From Shinella sp. (GTDB lineage Bacteria > Pseudomonadota > Alphaproteobacteria > Rhizobiales > Rhizobiaceae): a stretch of 64,000 bases of DNA. This document shows positions 51,181-60,659 of the stretch, in pieces (the stretch's first letter is position 1; each line of letters begins with the position of its first letter). The position numbers and the translations under genes are program-made. Location of the stretch: contig QFQX01000019.1 in NCBI GenBank assembly GCA_003248775.1, positions 1 through 64,000 of the forward strand. The letters run 5' to 3'. Under the pieces are notes generated by a model, which was not told where the DNA came from, did not search any database, and saw only the letters and a program-made list of their open reading frames with translations.

Positions 51181-53685
51181 TTATCGGAACGGGCGTCGCC
51201 ACGTTTCGCCGGCGATGAAATCGGCGGTCTTCGAGAAAGCCATCGGGCGCGCCAGCCCGAAACCCTGCAGCACGTCGCAACCGAGCGCGGCCAGGATCCG
51301 GACATGTTCCGGCGTTTCGACACCTTCCGCAGTGACCCCGATATTCAGTGATCGCCCGATGTCGATGATCGATCTGACGAGTTTGCGCTGTTCGGTCGAT
51401 TGCGTTACGTCGCGCACCAGTTGCCGGTCGATCTTCAGCGATTTCGGATTCAGCCGGAGCAGGCTGACGATGGAGGCGTGACCCGTACCGAAATCGTCGA
51501 TCTCGATGTCGACGCCAAGCTTGCGCAGATGGCTGAGGTTCTCCATCGCCTGTTCGTCGTATTCGTCGAGGAAGATCGATTCCAGCAGCTCGAAAGACAC
51601 TGTGCCTGGTTCGAAGGCGAGCGTGCTCAGCTTCTTGCGCAGTAGCGGGTCATGCAGGCGGCGTGTCGAGACGTTGACCGATATCTTCGGAACGTTCAGG
51701 CCGAGTTCGCGCCACTTTTCGAAGTCGGCAAGCGCGTTTTCGAGGATGAGCGCATCGATCTGCGGCACCACGCCGAGTTCCTCAGCCACGGACAGAAAAC
51801 GGTCAGGTGTCAGCACGCCCTGCTTGGGGTGTTTCCAGCGTGCCAACGCCTCCGCGCCGGCAATGGCGAGAGTGCGTGCGTTGAACTGGAACTGATAATG
51901 CGGAATGAACTCGTCGTTTTCCAGCGCTCTCAGAATTTCATCGGAAAGCCTTCTGGTGTCCACCATGTGCTTGTGGCTGTCGCGCGAGAAGAATTCGTGG
52001 CGGTTACGGCCGCGGTTCTTGGCGTGATAGAGCGCGATATCGGCATTCAGCAGCAATTGTCGCGCATCGATCTCGGGGCCCAGCTCGCAGGCAATTCCGA
52101 TGCTGGCGCCGAAGCGACACTCATGGCCTTCATAAGATACCGGCTTCCTGAGCTCCGATATGATGCGGTCGGCAAGCTGTGCGAGCTTGCGATGCGATCC
52201 CTCGAAACGGGCGAGGAAGACGAACTCGTCTCCGCCGATGCGTGCGACGAAATCTTCGCCTCGCGTGTTGGCCTTCAATACCTTTGCCGCATGCTTGAGC
52301 ATCATGTCGCCGGCGCTGTGACCGAGCGTGTCGTTGATTTCCTTGAAACGGTCGAGATCGATATGGAGCACTGCAAGACCGCCCGTCGTCGCGCAATCGC
52401 TCTCGACAAACCTGTCCAGTTTCTCGTCAAGGAAGCGTCGGTTCGGAAGGTCGGTCAGATAGTCGTGCATCGCGATGTGCTCGATGCGTGCCTTGGCTGC
52501 CTCCAGTTCGGCATTGCGGGCCTCTGCGAGTGTCTTGGCGCGTTCGAGTTCGCGGTGAAGCGTATGGTCGGCGGTCACGTCCCAGTTGGCGCCGATCATC
52601 TTGCGATGGCCGTCAGCGTCGATGAAGGGCAGGGTGCGCGACCGGATATAGCGGATCGAACCATCCTTCAGGATGACGCGATATTCGTCGGAGAACGGGA
52701 GCAGGTTGGCCACGTGATGGTCTACCTTGCTATAGACGCGCTCGGCATCGTCCGGATGCATCATCTGCTCCCATATGCCGCCGATCTGCATCTTCTGGCT
52801 TCCCTCCAGACCGAAGAGGGTCATCATACCGTCGTCCCAGTCTGAACTGCCGGCGTCGAAGTCGGTTTCGAACACTCCGATGTGCGAGACTTCCAGCGCC
52901 AGTTTCAAACGGCGTGACATGCGGGCGATCTTTTCCTCGGCCAGCTTGCGGCTGGTGATATCGACGTCGGTGCCTATAATGCGTTGCGGTTTGCCATCGC
53001 TGTCCCAGGCGACGCAGGCGCCGCGACATTCGATCCAGACCCAATGCCCGTCCTTGTGACGTTCGCGATATTCGAAGGTCATGTAATCGGGATCGCCGGC
53101 CTTCTGGCGCTCGACAGAAAGAATAAGCCGCTCGTGGTCATCGGGGTGGACGAGCTTCAACCATTCTTCAGTGGTCGGAGGCAGGGGATCGTCGGGAGCG
53201 AGGCCACGAATAGCGCGCCATTCGTTGGAATAGTACCAGGTGCCGAGATCGAGCCTGTAATCCCATACGCCGGTGGATGAACTCACGAGGGCATCGTTCC
53301 AGCGGCTTTCCCGGTCGGCAAGGTCCAGTTCGCGTTGTTTCAACTCGGTGATATCACCAAGCTGCACCAGAAGGTTTGTTGCCGGCATTCCGTCTGATGA
53401 CATGACTGTCGCGTATACCGTCATCCAGATCGGTGATCCGTCACTGGCCGTAAACTGTACCTCGACCGGGTGGATTTCTGTCCTTGAAGAGAGTGCCGCA
53501 AACTGCAGGACGGCGAAGGCTCCCCGATCTTCGTCCCGCACAAGGTTTATGAGGAAATCCGGGGAGCTTTCCGGTCGCTGGAGGCTCAGGGCGTCAAAGC
53601 GATCGTTGCTTGCCAGAATGCGGCCGACCGGATCGAGTACGACGCTCGGCATGGGCAGAATCGTTACGAACTCGCGAAGGCTCAT
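51181..53685 (-). CDS. PAS-PAS-PAS-GGDEF-EAL cyclic-di-GMP signalling protein
   Basis: A soluble protein of about 834 residues: three PAS/PAC segments (about 1-390), a diguanylate cyclase domain with 'ARIGGDEFVFLARF', and an EAL phosphodiesterase domain with 'GAEALARWKHP', 'VNVSTRRLHD', 'ELLESIFLDE', 'EIDDFGTGHAS', 'LKIDRQLV' and 'AEGVETPEHV'. Catalytic residues look intact in both domains, so it may be bifunctional. No TM segment was seen. ATG 53685 is preferred; TTG 53733 is in frame with aggtag upstream. No operon partner. Confidence 0.93.
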   Translation of the reverse strand: MSLREFVTILPMPSVVLDPVGRILASNDRFDALSLQRPESSPDFLINLVRDEDRGAFAVLQFAALSSRTEIHPVEVQFTASDGSPIWMTVYATVMSSDGMPATNLLVQLGDITELKQRELDLADRESRWNDALVSSSTGVWDYRLDLGTWYYSNEWRAIRGLAPDDPLPPTTEEWLKLVHPDDHERLILSVERQKAGDPDYMTFEYRERHKDGHWVWIECRGACVAWDSDGKPQRIIGTDVDITSRKLAEEKIARMSRRLKLALEVSHIGVFETDFDAGSSDWDDGMMTLFGLEGSQKMQIGGIWEQMMHPDDAERVYSKVDHHVANLLPFSDEYRVILKDGSIRYIRSRTLPFIDADGHRKMIGANWDVTADHTLHRELERAKTLAEARNAELEAAKARIEHIAMHDYLTDLPNRRFLDEKLDRFVESDCATTGGLAVLHIDLDRFKEINDTLGHSAGDMMLKHAAKVLKANTRGEDFVARIGGDEFVFLARFEGSHRKLAQLADRIISELRKPVSYEGHECRFGASIGIACELGPEIDARQLLLNADIALYHAKNRGRNRHEFFSRDSHKHMVDTRRLSDEILRALENDEFIPHYQFQFNARTLAIAGAEALARWKHPKQGVLTPDRFLSVAEELGVVPQIDALILENALADFEKWRELGLNVPKISVNVSTRRLHDPLLRKKLSTLAFEPGTVSFELLESIFLDEYDEQAMENLSHLRKLGVDIEIDDFGTGHASIVSLLRLNPKSLKIDRQLVRDVTQSTEQRKLVRSIIDIGRSLNIGVTAEGVETPEHVRILAALGCDVLQGFGLARPMAFSKTADFIAGETWRRPFR

Positions 53686-53824
53686 GGCCTCGCTGACGCC
53701 GGAAAGACTGACCTTGTTTGGGCCGGGATGCAAAGACTACCTATCGACAACGTTCGGTAGTGTCGACGCTAACGGCCTTCCATTAAGAAGCGCTTAACCT
53801 GATCTGATCGTATTTATCATATGG

Positions 53825-53849
53825 TAAAAAGCCATCGCTCCGATGGCCT
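53825..53849 (-). terminator. Intrinsic terminator of the alpha/beta hydrolase gene
   Basis: Minus-strand stem GGCCATCG/CGATGGC with a GAG loop (53831-53847) followed by TTTTT, 25 bp after the hydrolase stop. Confidence 0.78.
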
Positions 53850-53873
53850 TCCGGATCAGGTGAGCCTGCGGAG

Positions 53874-54428
53874 TTACCCCTGTAGACGGCTGAGGAACTG
53901 GGCAAAGACCATAGTTCCTTCGGGCCAGGGACCGTGGCCGGAATCCGTGTTGATATGGCCGGACTCTCCCGCGTCGATCAGCAGCGAACCCCAGGCGCCG
54001 GCGATATCGTCGGCGTGTTCGTAGGTGCCGAAGGGATCGTTGCGGCTGGCGATGGTAACTGCCGGAAAGGGCAGCGGATCGCGCGGATAGGGACCGAAGG
54101 TCATCAGGTGTTTCGGCCGGATGGCTGGATTGGCGACATCCGGGGGGGCGACGAAAAACGCACCCTTTACCTTGTCTCCCAAATGGGGAACGGCGTGAAT
54201 GGCCGTCGGCACGCCCAGCGAATGGGCGACCAGCACGACGGGACGCGTGGACTTGTTCACTTCCTCGATGACCCGGGCGACCCAGTCGTCACGCACTGGC
54301 TTTGCCCACTCTGCCTGTTCGACACGGCGGGCGGTCGACAGTTTCGCCTCCCAACGGCTCTGCCAGTGATCGGGACCGGAATTGGTGTAGCCGGGGATAA
54401 TGAGGATATCTGCGTCTGAAGCTTTCAT
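53874..54428 (-). CDS. RBBP9/YdeN-type serine hydrolase
   Basis: A 184-residue alpha/beta hydrolase of the RBBP9 family. 'IIPGYTNSGPDHWQSRWE' near the N-terminus, the nucleophile elbow 'VAHSLGVPTAIHA' (A-H-S-L-G), 'SRNDPFGTYEHA' with the acid, and 'DAGESGHINTDSGHGPWP' with the catalytic His are all present. The substrate is unknown. ATG 54428 starts the frame. It is followed by a strong terminator and preceded by purB on the same strand, which also has its own terminator. Confidence 0.9.
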   Translation of the reverse strand: MKASDADILIIPGYTNSGPDHWQSRWEAKLSTARRVEQAEWAKPVRDDWVARVIEEVNKSTRPVVLVAHSLGVPTAIHAVPHLGDKVKGAFFVAPPDVANPAIRPKHLMTFGPYPRDPLPFPAVTIASRNDPFGTYEHADDIAGAWGSLLIDAGESGHINTDSGHGPWPEGTMVFAQFLSRLQG

Positions 54429-54507
54429 GCGCCTTATCTGTTCACTGGTCGGGGTTTCGTCAAGGAGCGCGTTGTCAGAGTGCGTGACAAAATCCGCTTT
54501 GCACTTC

Positions 54508-54554
54508 CCTGAAAATAAACGATCCGGCCCGCGTTTCCACGGGCCGGATCGTTA
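54508..54554 (-). terminator. Intrinsic terminator of purB
   Basis: AACGATCCGGCCCG/CGGGCCGGATCGTT stem (about 54518-54553) followed on the minus strand by TATTTTC, 17 bp after the purB stop. Confidence 0.82.
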
Positions 54555-54570
54555 TTGAACGGGCCTGATC

Positions 54571-55872
54571 TCAGCCGAAGACGCGCTTGAAGATCGTATC
54601 GACGTGCTTGGTGTGGTAGCCGAGGTCGAACTTCTCGCGGATATCCTCTTCGGAAAGGGCCGCGCGAACTTCGTCGTCGGCGAGCAATTCCTCAAGGAAA
54701 TCCTTGCCTTGTTCCCAGACCTTCATCGCGTTTCTCTGGACGAGGCGGTAAGCGTCCTCGCGGCTCACGCCGGCCTGGGTGAGGGCGAGAAGAACGCGCT
54801 GGCTCATCACGAGGCCGCGGAACTTGTTCATATTCTTCAGCATGTTTTCCGGATAGATCACCAGCTTCTCGACAACGCCGGCAAGGCGGTTCAGCGCGAA
54901 GTCGAGGGTGATCGTGGTGTCCGGGCCGATGGCGCGCTCGACGCTGGAGTGACTGATATCGCGCTCATGCCAGAGAGCCACGTTTTCCATGGCAGGGACG
55001 ACGGACATGCGTACCAGACGGGCGAGACCGGTCAGGTTTTCCGTCAGGACCGGGTTGCGCTTGTGCGGCATTGCGGACGAACCCTTCTGGCCCGGCGAGA
55101 AGAACTCTTCGGCTTCCAGAACCTCGGTGCGCTGCATGTGGCGGATTTCGATTGCGACATTCTCGATCGAGGATGCGATCACGCCAAGGGTGGCGAAGAA
55201 CATGGCGTGACGGTCGCGTGGGATGACCTGCGTCGAGACCGGCTCGGGAACTAGGCCGAGCTTCTCGCAGACATGCTCCTCGACGCGCGGGTCGATGTTG
55301 GCGAAGGTGCCGACGGCGCCGGAGATCGCACCGGTCGCCACTTCTGCCCGTGCCGCCACGAGGCGGGCGCGGTTGCGGACCATTTCGGCGTAGAAGCGGG
55401 CGAAGGTCAGGCCCATGGTCGTCGGCTCGGCGTGAATGCCGTGGCTGCGGCCGATGCGCACCGTGTCCTTGTGTTCGAAGGCGCGGGCCTTGAGAGCGGC
55501 GAGAACGCGGTCCATGTCGGCGAGCAGGATGTCGGCGGCGCGCACGAGCTGGATGTTCAGCGTGGTGTCGAGCACGTCGGAGGACGTCATGCCCTGATGC
55601 ACGAAACGGCTGTCGGGACCGATGAATTCGGCAAGGTGGGTGAGGAAGGCGATCACGTCATGCTTGGTGACGGCCTCGATCTCGTCGATGCGGGCGACGT
55701 TGAACTCGGCGGCTCCGCCCTTTTCCCAGATGGTCCGTGCGGCTTCCTTCGGGATCACGCCCAGATCGGCCAGCGCATCGCAGGCATGGGCCTCGATCTC
55801 GAACCAGATGCGAAACTTCGTTTCGGGAGACCAGATGGCGACCATTTCGGGCCGGGAATAACGCGGGATCAT
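54571..55872 (-). CDS. purB: Adenylosuccinate lyase
   Basis: Acts twice in purine synthesis, cleaving SAICAR and adenylosuccinate with release of fumarate. The 433-residue fumarase-superfamily protein has 'MIPRYSRPEMVAIWS' at the N-terminus, 'TKHDVIAFL', 'VHQGMTSSDVLDT' (with catalytic His region), 'GRSHGIHAEPTT' and the signature 'GQKGSSAMPHKRNPVLTEN' (cited for SSAMPHKRNP). It is transcribed alone and ends at a strong terminator. Confidence 0.98.
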   Translation of the reverse strand: MIPRYSRPEMVAIWSPETKFRIWFEIEAHACDALADLGVIPKEAARTIWEKGGAAEFNVARIDEIEAVTKHDVIAFLTHLAEFIGPDSRFVHQGMTSSDVLDTTLNIQLVRAADILLADMDRVLAALKARAFEHKDTVRIGRSHGIHAEPTTMGLTFARFYAEMVRNRARLVAARAEVATGAISGAVGTFANIDPRVEEHVCEKLGLVPEPVSTQVIPRDRHAMFFATLGVIASSIENVAIEIRHMQRTEVLEAEEFFSPGQKGSSAMPHKRNPVLTENLTGLARLVRMSVVPAMENVALWHERDISHSSVERAIGPDTTITLDFALNRLAGVVEKLVIYPENMLKNMNKFRGLVMSQRVLLALTQAGVSREDAYRLVQRNAMKVWEQGKDFLEELLADDEVRAALSEEDIREKFDLGYHTKHVDTIFKRVFG

Positions 55873-56000
55873 GGGCTTTTCTTTCCTTGGACTGGCGATG
55901 GCGGCGGTTTGAACGCCTGGTCAACTACCTGGTCAAACAGCGGGAGGGCCGGCTGGCCGGGGCTTTTGTCAGGCGCTCTTAGCAAAGAAGCCCGGCAATC

Positions 56001-56525
56001 TCAACGGTTGCGGCGCGCAAGCCAGAGGCTTGCTGCAACCAGCAATGCGACGCCGAAGGGAAAGTAATGCCGGCTGCCGAGCGCAGTGAACTGGTAGACG
56101 GCCGAGGCCGAGGTGAAGACGAACTGGAATGCCCAGATCACCGTGCCGAATGGTGCGTGCCACTGGGCGTAAAACATGCGGTATTGCAGGGCGAAGAGAA
56201 GCGCGGTTGCGCCGAGCGTACCGCAGGAGAGGAAGAGGAAGGCCGCCGCGAAACGCGTTTCGGGGCGTCTGCGGAAGCTGAAGAAGCCAATGAGTGGTAG
56301 GGCGAGAAGCCAGCCGATCAATCCGCCCGAGAAGTAGAGACCGAACAACGCCGGCGTATGCCCGCCGTCCAAACGTTCCATGCCGTAAAGCGACAAGCCG
56401 AGCACTCCTGCCATGAGTGCGCCCCAGATCATCGCGCCCGCGAGCCAGAGCCGTACTGGAGGAAGAGCGGCGGCGAACCGGTCGCGTATGGTCGTTCGAG
56501 GCTTGGGGAGAGCGATATCCGTCAT
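56001..56525 (-). CDS. Membrane protein of unknown function, about five TM helices
   Basis: A 174-residue hydrophobic protein with predicted helices near 27-49, 60-82, 91-113, 126-146 and 152-170. The N-terminal 'PKPRTTIRDRF' and loop 'FRRRPETRF' suggest the N-terminus is cytoplasmic. I recognise no family motif. Its start overlaps the stop of the DUF2259 gene by 1 bp, and that gene overlaps rpe by 4 bp, so rpe-DUF2259-membrane protein form one coupled transcript. Confidence 0.75.
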   Translation of the reverse strand: MTDIALPKPRTTIRDRFAAALPPVRLWLAGAMIWGALMAGVLGLSLYGMERLDGGHTPALFGLYFSGGLIGWLLALPLIGFFSFRRRPETRFAAAFLFLSCGTLGATALLFALQYRMFYAQWHAPFGTVIWAFQFVFTSASAVYQFTALGSRHYFPFGVALLVAASLWLARRNR

Positions 56526-57256
56526 CAGGGGTGGGCGGGAATGGCGATCCAGCGCCCGTTATGGCCCTCGAAACCGAGGCTCAGCACGTTGACGAGCGCC
56601 ATGTGGACGGGAGCACCCGCAAGAGGAGAATAAGTGACGACACCGCCAAGCCTGTAACCGACGGTGCATCGGCGGCTTTCGGGAATGTCCGTGCCATCCT
56701 CATGCACGATCTCGTCTGCCGGCTCTCCGTTCTTCTCGCCAAACGTCAGCCTGAAGGCCTTGAGCGTATCGATGAAGTCGCGGCATCGCCCGGGCGATGC
56801 GACGGTGAATTCTTCGATCTTCAGGGTGTAGGGCTTGCCGAAGGCGGGATCGGCCGGATGTTCGAGATAGCGTAGTTCGTCCTTCGATGCATCGATCTCG
56901 GTGATCGGGTTGAAGGCCGCCAGTTCGCCCGGCTGGTCGAGAATCCCTTGTTCGGAGAGGAGCGGTGTGGCCTTTTCCATCGCCTCGTGTCGTGCGGTCG
57001 CGATGCTCTCCGTATCGCGTTCCACGCCTGTGCGGATCGGTGTTCCGGGCAGGAAGCTGTCCTTCACGGTATCGATGAAGAAGATGGTCGAGTAGGCCAG
57101 TCCCGAACCGTCATTGATGCCGAATTCCTCGAAGGCGTAGATGTCGCCGTCTTTGGAAAAGCCGAGCGACTGGAAGCTGGAGAAATCGGCGGCCATGGCC
57201 GGCAGGGTGACGAAAGCCGTCGCGAGAGTTGCCAGCCATGTCCTGCAATAGTTCAA
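56525..57256 (-). CDS. DUF2259 predicted secreted protein
   Basis: A 243-residue protein with a signal peptide ('WLATLATAFVTLPAMAADF', cleavage near 22) and the DUF2259 pattern: 'SFQSLGFSKDGDIYAFEEFG', 'YSTIFFIDTVKDSFLPGTP' (cited for its 'DTVKDSFLPGTP' core), a pair of Cys ('GRCRDF', 'RRCTVGY') and 'NVLSLGFEGHNGRWIA' at the end. Function is unknown. It is translated from an overlap with the rpe stop (57253-57256) and is immediately followed by the five-TM protein gene. Confidence 0.87.
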   Translation of the reverse strand: MNYCRTWLATLATAFVTLPAMAADFSSFQSLGFSKDGDIYAFEEFGINDGSGLAYSTIFFIDTVKDSFLPGTPIRTGVERDTESIATARHEAMEKATPLLSEQGILDQPGELAAFNPITEIDASKDELRYLEHPADPAFGKPYTLKIEEFTVASPGRCRDFIDTLKAFRLTFGEKNGEPADEIVHEDGTDIPESRRCTVGYRLGGVVTYSPLAGAPVHMALVNVLSLGFEGHNGRWIAIPAHP

Positions 57257-57930
57257 CGGCGTCCCTCTTCCGCAGCCTTGCGCAGAGTGTCGACCGTCTT
57301 GCGATAATCGTCAACGCCCTTGCCCTTGTAGATGGCCGAACCGGCGACGAGGACATTGGCGCCGGCAGACGTCACGAGTGCCGCATTTTCGGCGGTCACG
57401 CCGCCGTCGACTTCGAGATCGATCGGGCGGTTGCCGATCATCAGGTTTGCCTTGGCGAGCTTCTCGGTCATGGCGGGAATGAATTTCTGACCGCCGAAGC
57501 CCGGGTTGACGCTCATGATGAGCAAGAGGTCGAGGTCGTCCAGAACATGTTCGATGACGGAGAGCGGCGTTGCCGGGTTCAGCGAGACGCCGGCCTTCTT
57601 GCCGAGCGAGCGGATCTTCTGCAGCGAGCGATGAAGATGGGGGCCGGCCTCGGCATGGACGGTGATGACATCGCAGCCGGCATCGGCGAAGGCCTCGAGA
57701 TAGGGGTCGGCCGGCGAGATCATCAGGTGGCAGTCGAAAACCGCCTTGGTGAAGGGGCGCAGCGCCTTGATAACGGCGGGGCCGTAGGAGATGTTGGGAA
57801 CGAAATGGCCGTCCATGACATCGAGATGGATCCAGTCTGCGCCGGCTTCGACCACGTCGGCGACTTCATCGCCGAGCCGGGCGAAGTTTGCAGCGAGGAT
57901 CGAGGGGGCGATCTTGAGGGGGCGTGTCAT
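57253..57930 (-). CDS. rpe: Ribulose-phosphate 3-epimerase
   Basis: Interconverts ribulose 5-phosphate and xylulose 5-phosphate (pentose phosphate/Calvin cycles). The 225-residue TIM barrel has 'IAPSILAANFARLGDEV', 'WIHLDVMDGHFVPNISYGP', 'FDCHLMI', 'MSVNPGFGGQKFI' and 'EVDGGVTAENA' with the metal/catalytic Asp residues. ATG 57930 follows ggagc; the frame extends to 57975 without support. It leads a three-gene overlapping transcript with the DUF2259 and membrane-protein genes. Confidence 0.97.
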   Translation of the reverse strand: MTRPLKIAPSILAANFARLGDEVADVVEAGADWIHLDVMDGHFVPNISYGPAVIKALRPFTKAVFDCHLMISPADPYLEAFADAGCDVITVHAEAGPHLHRSLQKIRSLGKKAGVSLNPATPLSVIEHVLDDLDLLLIMSVNPGFGGQKFIPAMTEKLAKANLMIGNRPIDLEVDGGVTAENAALVTSAGANVLVAGSAIYKGKGVDDYRKTVDTLRKAAEEGRR

Positions 57931-58084
57931 GGCGGATGCTCCGGAATTGCTGACTTTTCGGCCTGCCCATAGCATCGCCCGGCCAGCCCGGCAACTCTTC
58001 GAAAGTCTGCCACGCCAACGGCCGGCTTGACCTTGGCCCTATCTTTCTCCATCCCTCGTGACGAGGAGCAACAGGAGGAGAGAC

Positions 58085-58849
58085 ATGGGACGTTCCGCGA
58101 TCATCACCGGCGGCAGCAGCGGCATCGGGAGGCATCTCGCAATTGCATTCGCGCAGGCGGGATATCAGGTGGCCTTCACGCATCGCGACGACGAGGCTGC
58201 CGCAGCGGAGGTCGTCGCGGAGATTGCCGGTGCCGGCGGTCAGGTCCGCGCGTTTTCCTCCGATGTCGGCGATGCCGCTTCCGTAACGGCGTTCATGGAT
58301 GAGGCCTGCGCCTGGTTCGGCGAGGCGCCGGATGTCCTCGTCAACAATGCCGGTATCCAGACATGGGCTCCGCTGCTGGAATTGTCCGAGGAGCGATGGG
58401 ATGCGGTGATCCGCACCAACCTGACCGGCACCTTCATCAACACACGGGAAGTGGGGCGGCGCATGGTGGCGGCAGGCAAGGGCGGTTCCATCATCAATCT
58501 GGGCTCCGGCTGCAACAAGCTCGCCTTTCCGAAGCTCGTCGATTACACCGCCTCGAAAGGCGGCGTTGAACAGTTCACCAAGGTGGCGGCCGTGGAGCTC
58601 GGTCCGCACGGAATCCGCGTCAATTGCGTGGCTCCCGGTGCCATCGAAACAGAGCGCACCCGCGCCGAGGCACCCGATTATGCCGAGACATGGGGCAGCG
58701 TGACGCCGTTGCGCCGGGTCGGTACGCCGGCCGATATCGCGGGACCGGTGCTGTTTCTTGCCGGTGCCGATGCCGGGTTCGTGACCGGGCAGACGATCTG
58801 GGTCGATGGCGGTGTCTTCACGCAGGCCTTCTGGCCCTATCCGTCATGA
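58085..58849 (+). CDS. SDR-family oxidoreductase
   Basis: A 254-residue classical short-chain dehydrogenase with cofactor loop 'TGGSSGIG' (8-15), 'DVLVNNAGIQ', and catalytic Y154-x3-K158 in 'DYTASKGGVEQF'; 'PGAIETERT' and 'DGGVFTQAF' complete the fold. The Arg/His after strand 2 ('THRDDEA') favours NADP(H). An excellent aggaggag precedes ATG 58085. The substrate is unknown. It is divergent from rpe and convergent with the binding-protein gene. Confidence 0.93.
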   Translation: MGRSAIITGGSSGIGRHLAIAFAQAGYQVAFTHRDDEAAAAEVVAEIAGAGGQVRAFSSDVGDAASVTAFMDEACAWFGEAPDVLVNNAGIQTWAPLLELSEERWDAVIRTNLTGTFINTREVGRRMVAAGKGGSIINLGSGCNKLAFPKLVDYTASKGGVEQFTKVAAVELGPHGIRVNCVAPGAIETERTRAEAPDYAETWGSVTPLRRVGTPADIAGPVLFLAGADAGFVTGQTIWVDGGVFTQAFWPYPS

Positions 58850-58872
58850 CCGGCTGTTGACTGGCTCGATCG

Positions 58873-59946
58873 TCACTGGGTCGAGGGTGGCGGCTCGATG
58901 AAGCCGCCCTTGCGCCATTCCATCAGACGATAGGGATTGTCCGCGAGTTCGTGGCCTGTCGAAAAGGTGATCGGGCCGATCGGGGTATCGAAAGCCGTAT
59001 CGACCAGCGTGTCGGCAAGGGTCGAACCCATGGCACCGGACAGGGCTGCGGCGTCCGCAAGAATGGAAACTGCAGCCTCGGCGGGCTGCACGTAGCCTTC
59101 ACGCGGCGGTTCTCCGGTGTTGCCGTCCTTTGGTTGCGGTCCTCCTACGACATAGGGGAGCAGGACGGCGCGTACGCCTTCGGCAAGCGGTACCGGCTGG
59201 TCGGCAGCATTCAGAGCTTCGCCGCCCAGAAAGCCGAGTTCGATCTTTTCCACCGCGGCGTCGCGCGCAATGATCGAGATGTCGCTCCGATCGCCACCGA
59301 CGAAGACCTTTGTCACACCCGCCTTGCGCAGACGGCGAACAAGCGCGATCTGCTGTTCCTGTCCCGGACGGAAGGTGTCGGTGAAAACCGGTTTCAGCCC
59401 ATGGGTCTCAAGGCTGGAGCGGATGGCGTCCGCCAGTTCACGGCCGTGGATCGTTCCGTCCTCGATCAGGGCGATCGCATCGCTCGTCCAGTCGCGGAGG
59501 ATGATTTCGGTGAGTTTCCGGGCCTCGTCTTCGGCCGTGGGAGCGAGGCGGAAGAGTGGCCAGCCGTTCTTGATGGCGTCCTCCATCACGCCTTTCCAGC
59601 GTACGGAAAGCGTGATCGCCGGTATCGCGGCTTCCTTCAGCGGTGCAAGCGCGCCGTCGAGGCTTTCCGAGCAGAGGAAGCCGATGGCGGCGGTCGCGCC
59701 TACCTCGCGAATTCTAGCGGCGACCTGAGGACCGCTTCCGGCTTCGCAACTCTCGTCGATCAGAGCGAGTTCGATGCCGAGACGGTCGGCGGAAATCTTG
59801 GCGCCGCGACGCACTTCATCGCCCAATGTCACGAAGTTTCCCGATTGGGGCGCGACCACCGCGATCTTCAGCGGCGCGGCGGCGAGCGGCGCGGCAAGGC
59901 CGGTCAACGCGAGAAAGGTCAGCGGCAGGAAGCGATGCGGGTTCAT
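58873..59946 (-). CDS. Periplasmic binding protein of the branched-chain amino-acid (LivJ-like) type
   Basis: A 357-residue type-1 periplasmic binding protein with a signal peptide (about 1-23, 'PLTFLALTGLAAPLAAA'). 'PLKIAVVAPQSGNFVTLGDE' marks the first strand and ligand loop, and 'KVFVGGDRSDISIIARDA' the second lobe. No permease or ATPase gene is adjacent, so it is an orphan that may serve a transporter elsewhere or act in signalling. The ligand cannot be inferred. Confidence 0.88.
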   Translation of the reverse strand: MNPHRFLPLTFLALTGLAAPLAAAPLKIAVVAPQSGNFVTLGDEVRRGAKISADRLGIELALIDESCEAGSGPQVAARIREVGATAAIGFLCSESLDGALAPLKEAAIPAITLSVRWKGVMEDAIKNGWPLFRLAPTAEDEARKLTEIILRDWTSDAIALIEDGTIHGRELADAIRSSLETHGLKPVFTDTFRPGQEQQIALVRRLRKAGVTKVFVGGDRSDISIIARDAAVEKIELGFLGGEALNAADQPVPLAEGVRAVLLPYVVGGPQPKDGNTGEPPREGYVQPAEAAVSILADAAALSGAMGSTLADTLVDTAFDTPIGPITFSTGHELADNPYRLMEWRKGGFIEPPPSTQ

Positions 59947-60138
59947 TCTTGTTTCGGTTTTTCCGGATTCGGCGTTAAGCCATTGAAACTCGCCTAGTCT
60001 AACCGCTCCATGACGGAAACTGCAATGCGGTGCAATAACTGCCGGTCTTCAGGGTAAAAAGCGTCTGTTTGGGAAAAGGTAAAACTTGCCCGGCATGGTA
60101 CGGTCGGATACAGGCTTAGGCCAATCGCGGAGAGTGAA

Positions 60139-60633
60139 TTGTTGAACACGCAGCAGATTGATCCGGTCGTCTATCGGGAAGCGATGAGCCGCTATGCGGG
60201 TCATGTCCAGCTTATCACCACGGAGCATGGCGGTGTCCGGCGTGGCGTGACGATCACCGCGGCCTGCTCTGTTTCGGACCATCCGCCGACCGTTCTCGCC
60301 TGCCTGAACAATACCAATGAAAAGAACGCCGTATTCTTCGAAAGCGGGTTCTTCGCCCTCAATACGCTCGGCGTGCATCACCGGGACCTTGCGAACGGTT
60401 TTGCCGGTTTCGGCGGTCTCTCCGTCGATGAGAGGTTCGCGCTTGGCGAATGGCAAAGGCTGGTCACCGGCGCCCCGGTGCTGTCGGACGCTATCGTTTC
60501 CTTCGATTGCCGTGTCACGGACACCAAGGTCACTGCGACCCATACCGTGCTTTTCGGTGAGGTGAAGGCGGTGCATTTCGGGGCCAGGGAAGCTTCGTTG
60601 ATCTATCTGGACCGCAGCTACCACAGCCTGTAA
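60139..60633 (+). CDS. Flavin reductase family protein
   Basis: A 164-residue FMN-binding split-barrel protein of the flavin reductase (RutF/HpaC-like) type: 'YREAMSRYAGHVQLITTEH', 'GVTITAACSVSDHPPTVLAC', 'FALNTLGVHHRDLA' and 'ATHTVLFGEVKAVHFG' are typical. Such enzymes deliver reduced flavin to monooxygenases; none is next door. The start is TTG 60139 after agagtgaa, or the adjacent TTG. MoxR begins 26 bp downstream, so it may head the Mo-enzyme maturation operon. Confidence 0.9.
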   Translation: MLNTQQIDPVVYREAMSRYAGHVQLITTEHGGVRRGVTITAACSVSDHPPTVLACLNNTNEKNAVFFESGFFALNTLGVHHRDLANGFAGFGGLSVDERFALGEWQRLVTGAPVLSDAIVSFDCRVTDTKVTATHTVLFGEVKAVHFGAREASLIYLDRSYHSL

Positions 60634-60659
60634 GCTCCTCTCAAAAATGAGGAGGAAGG

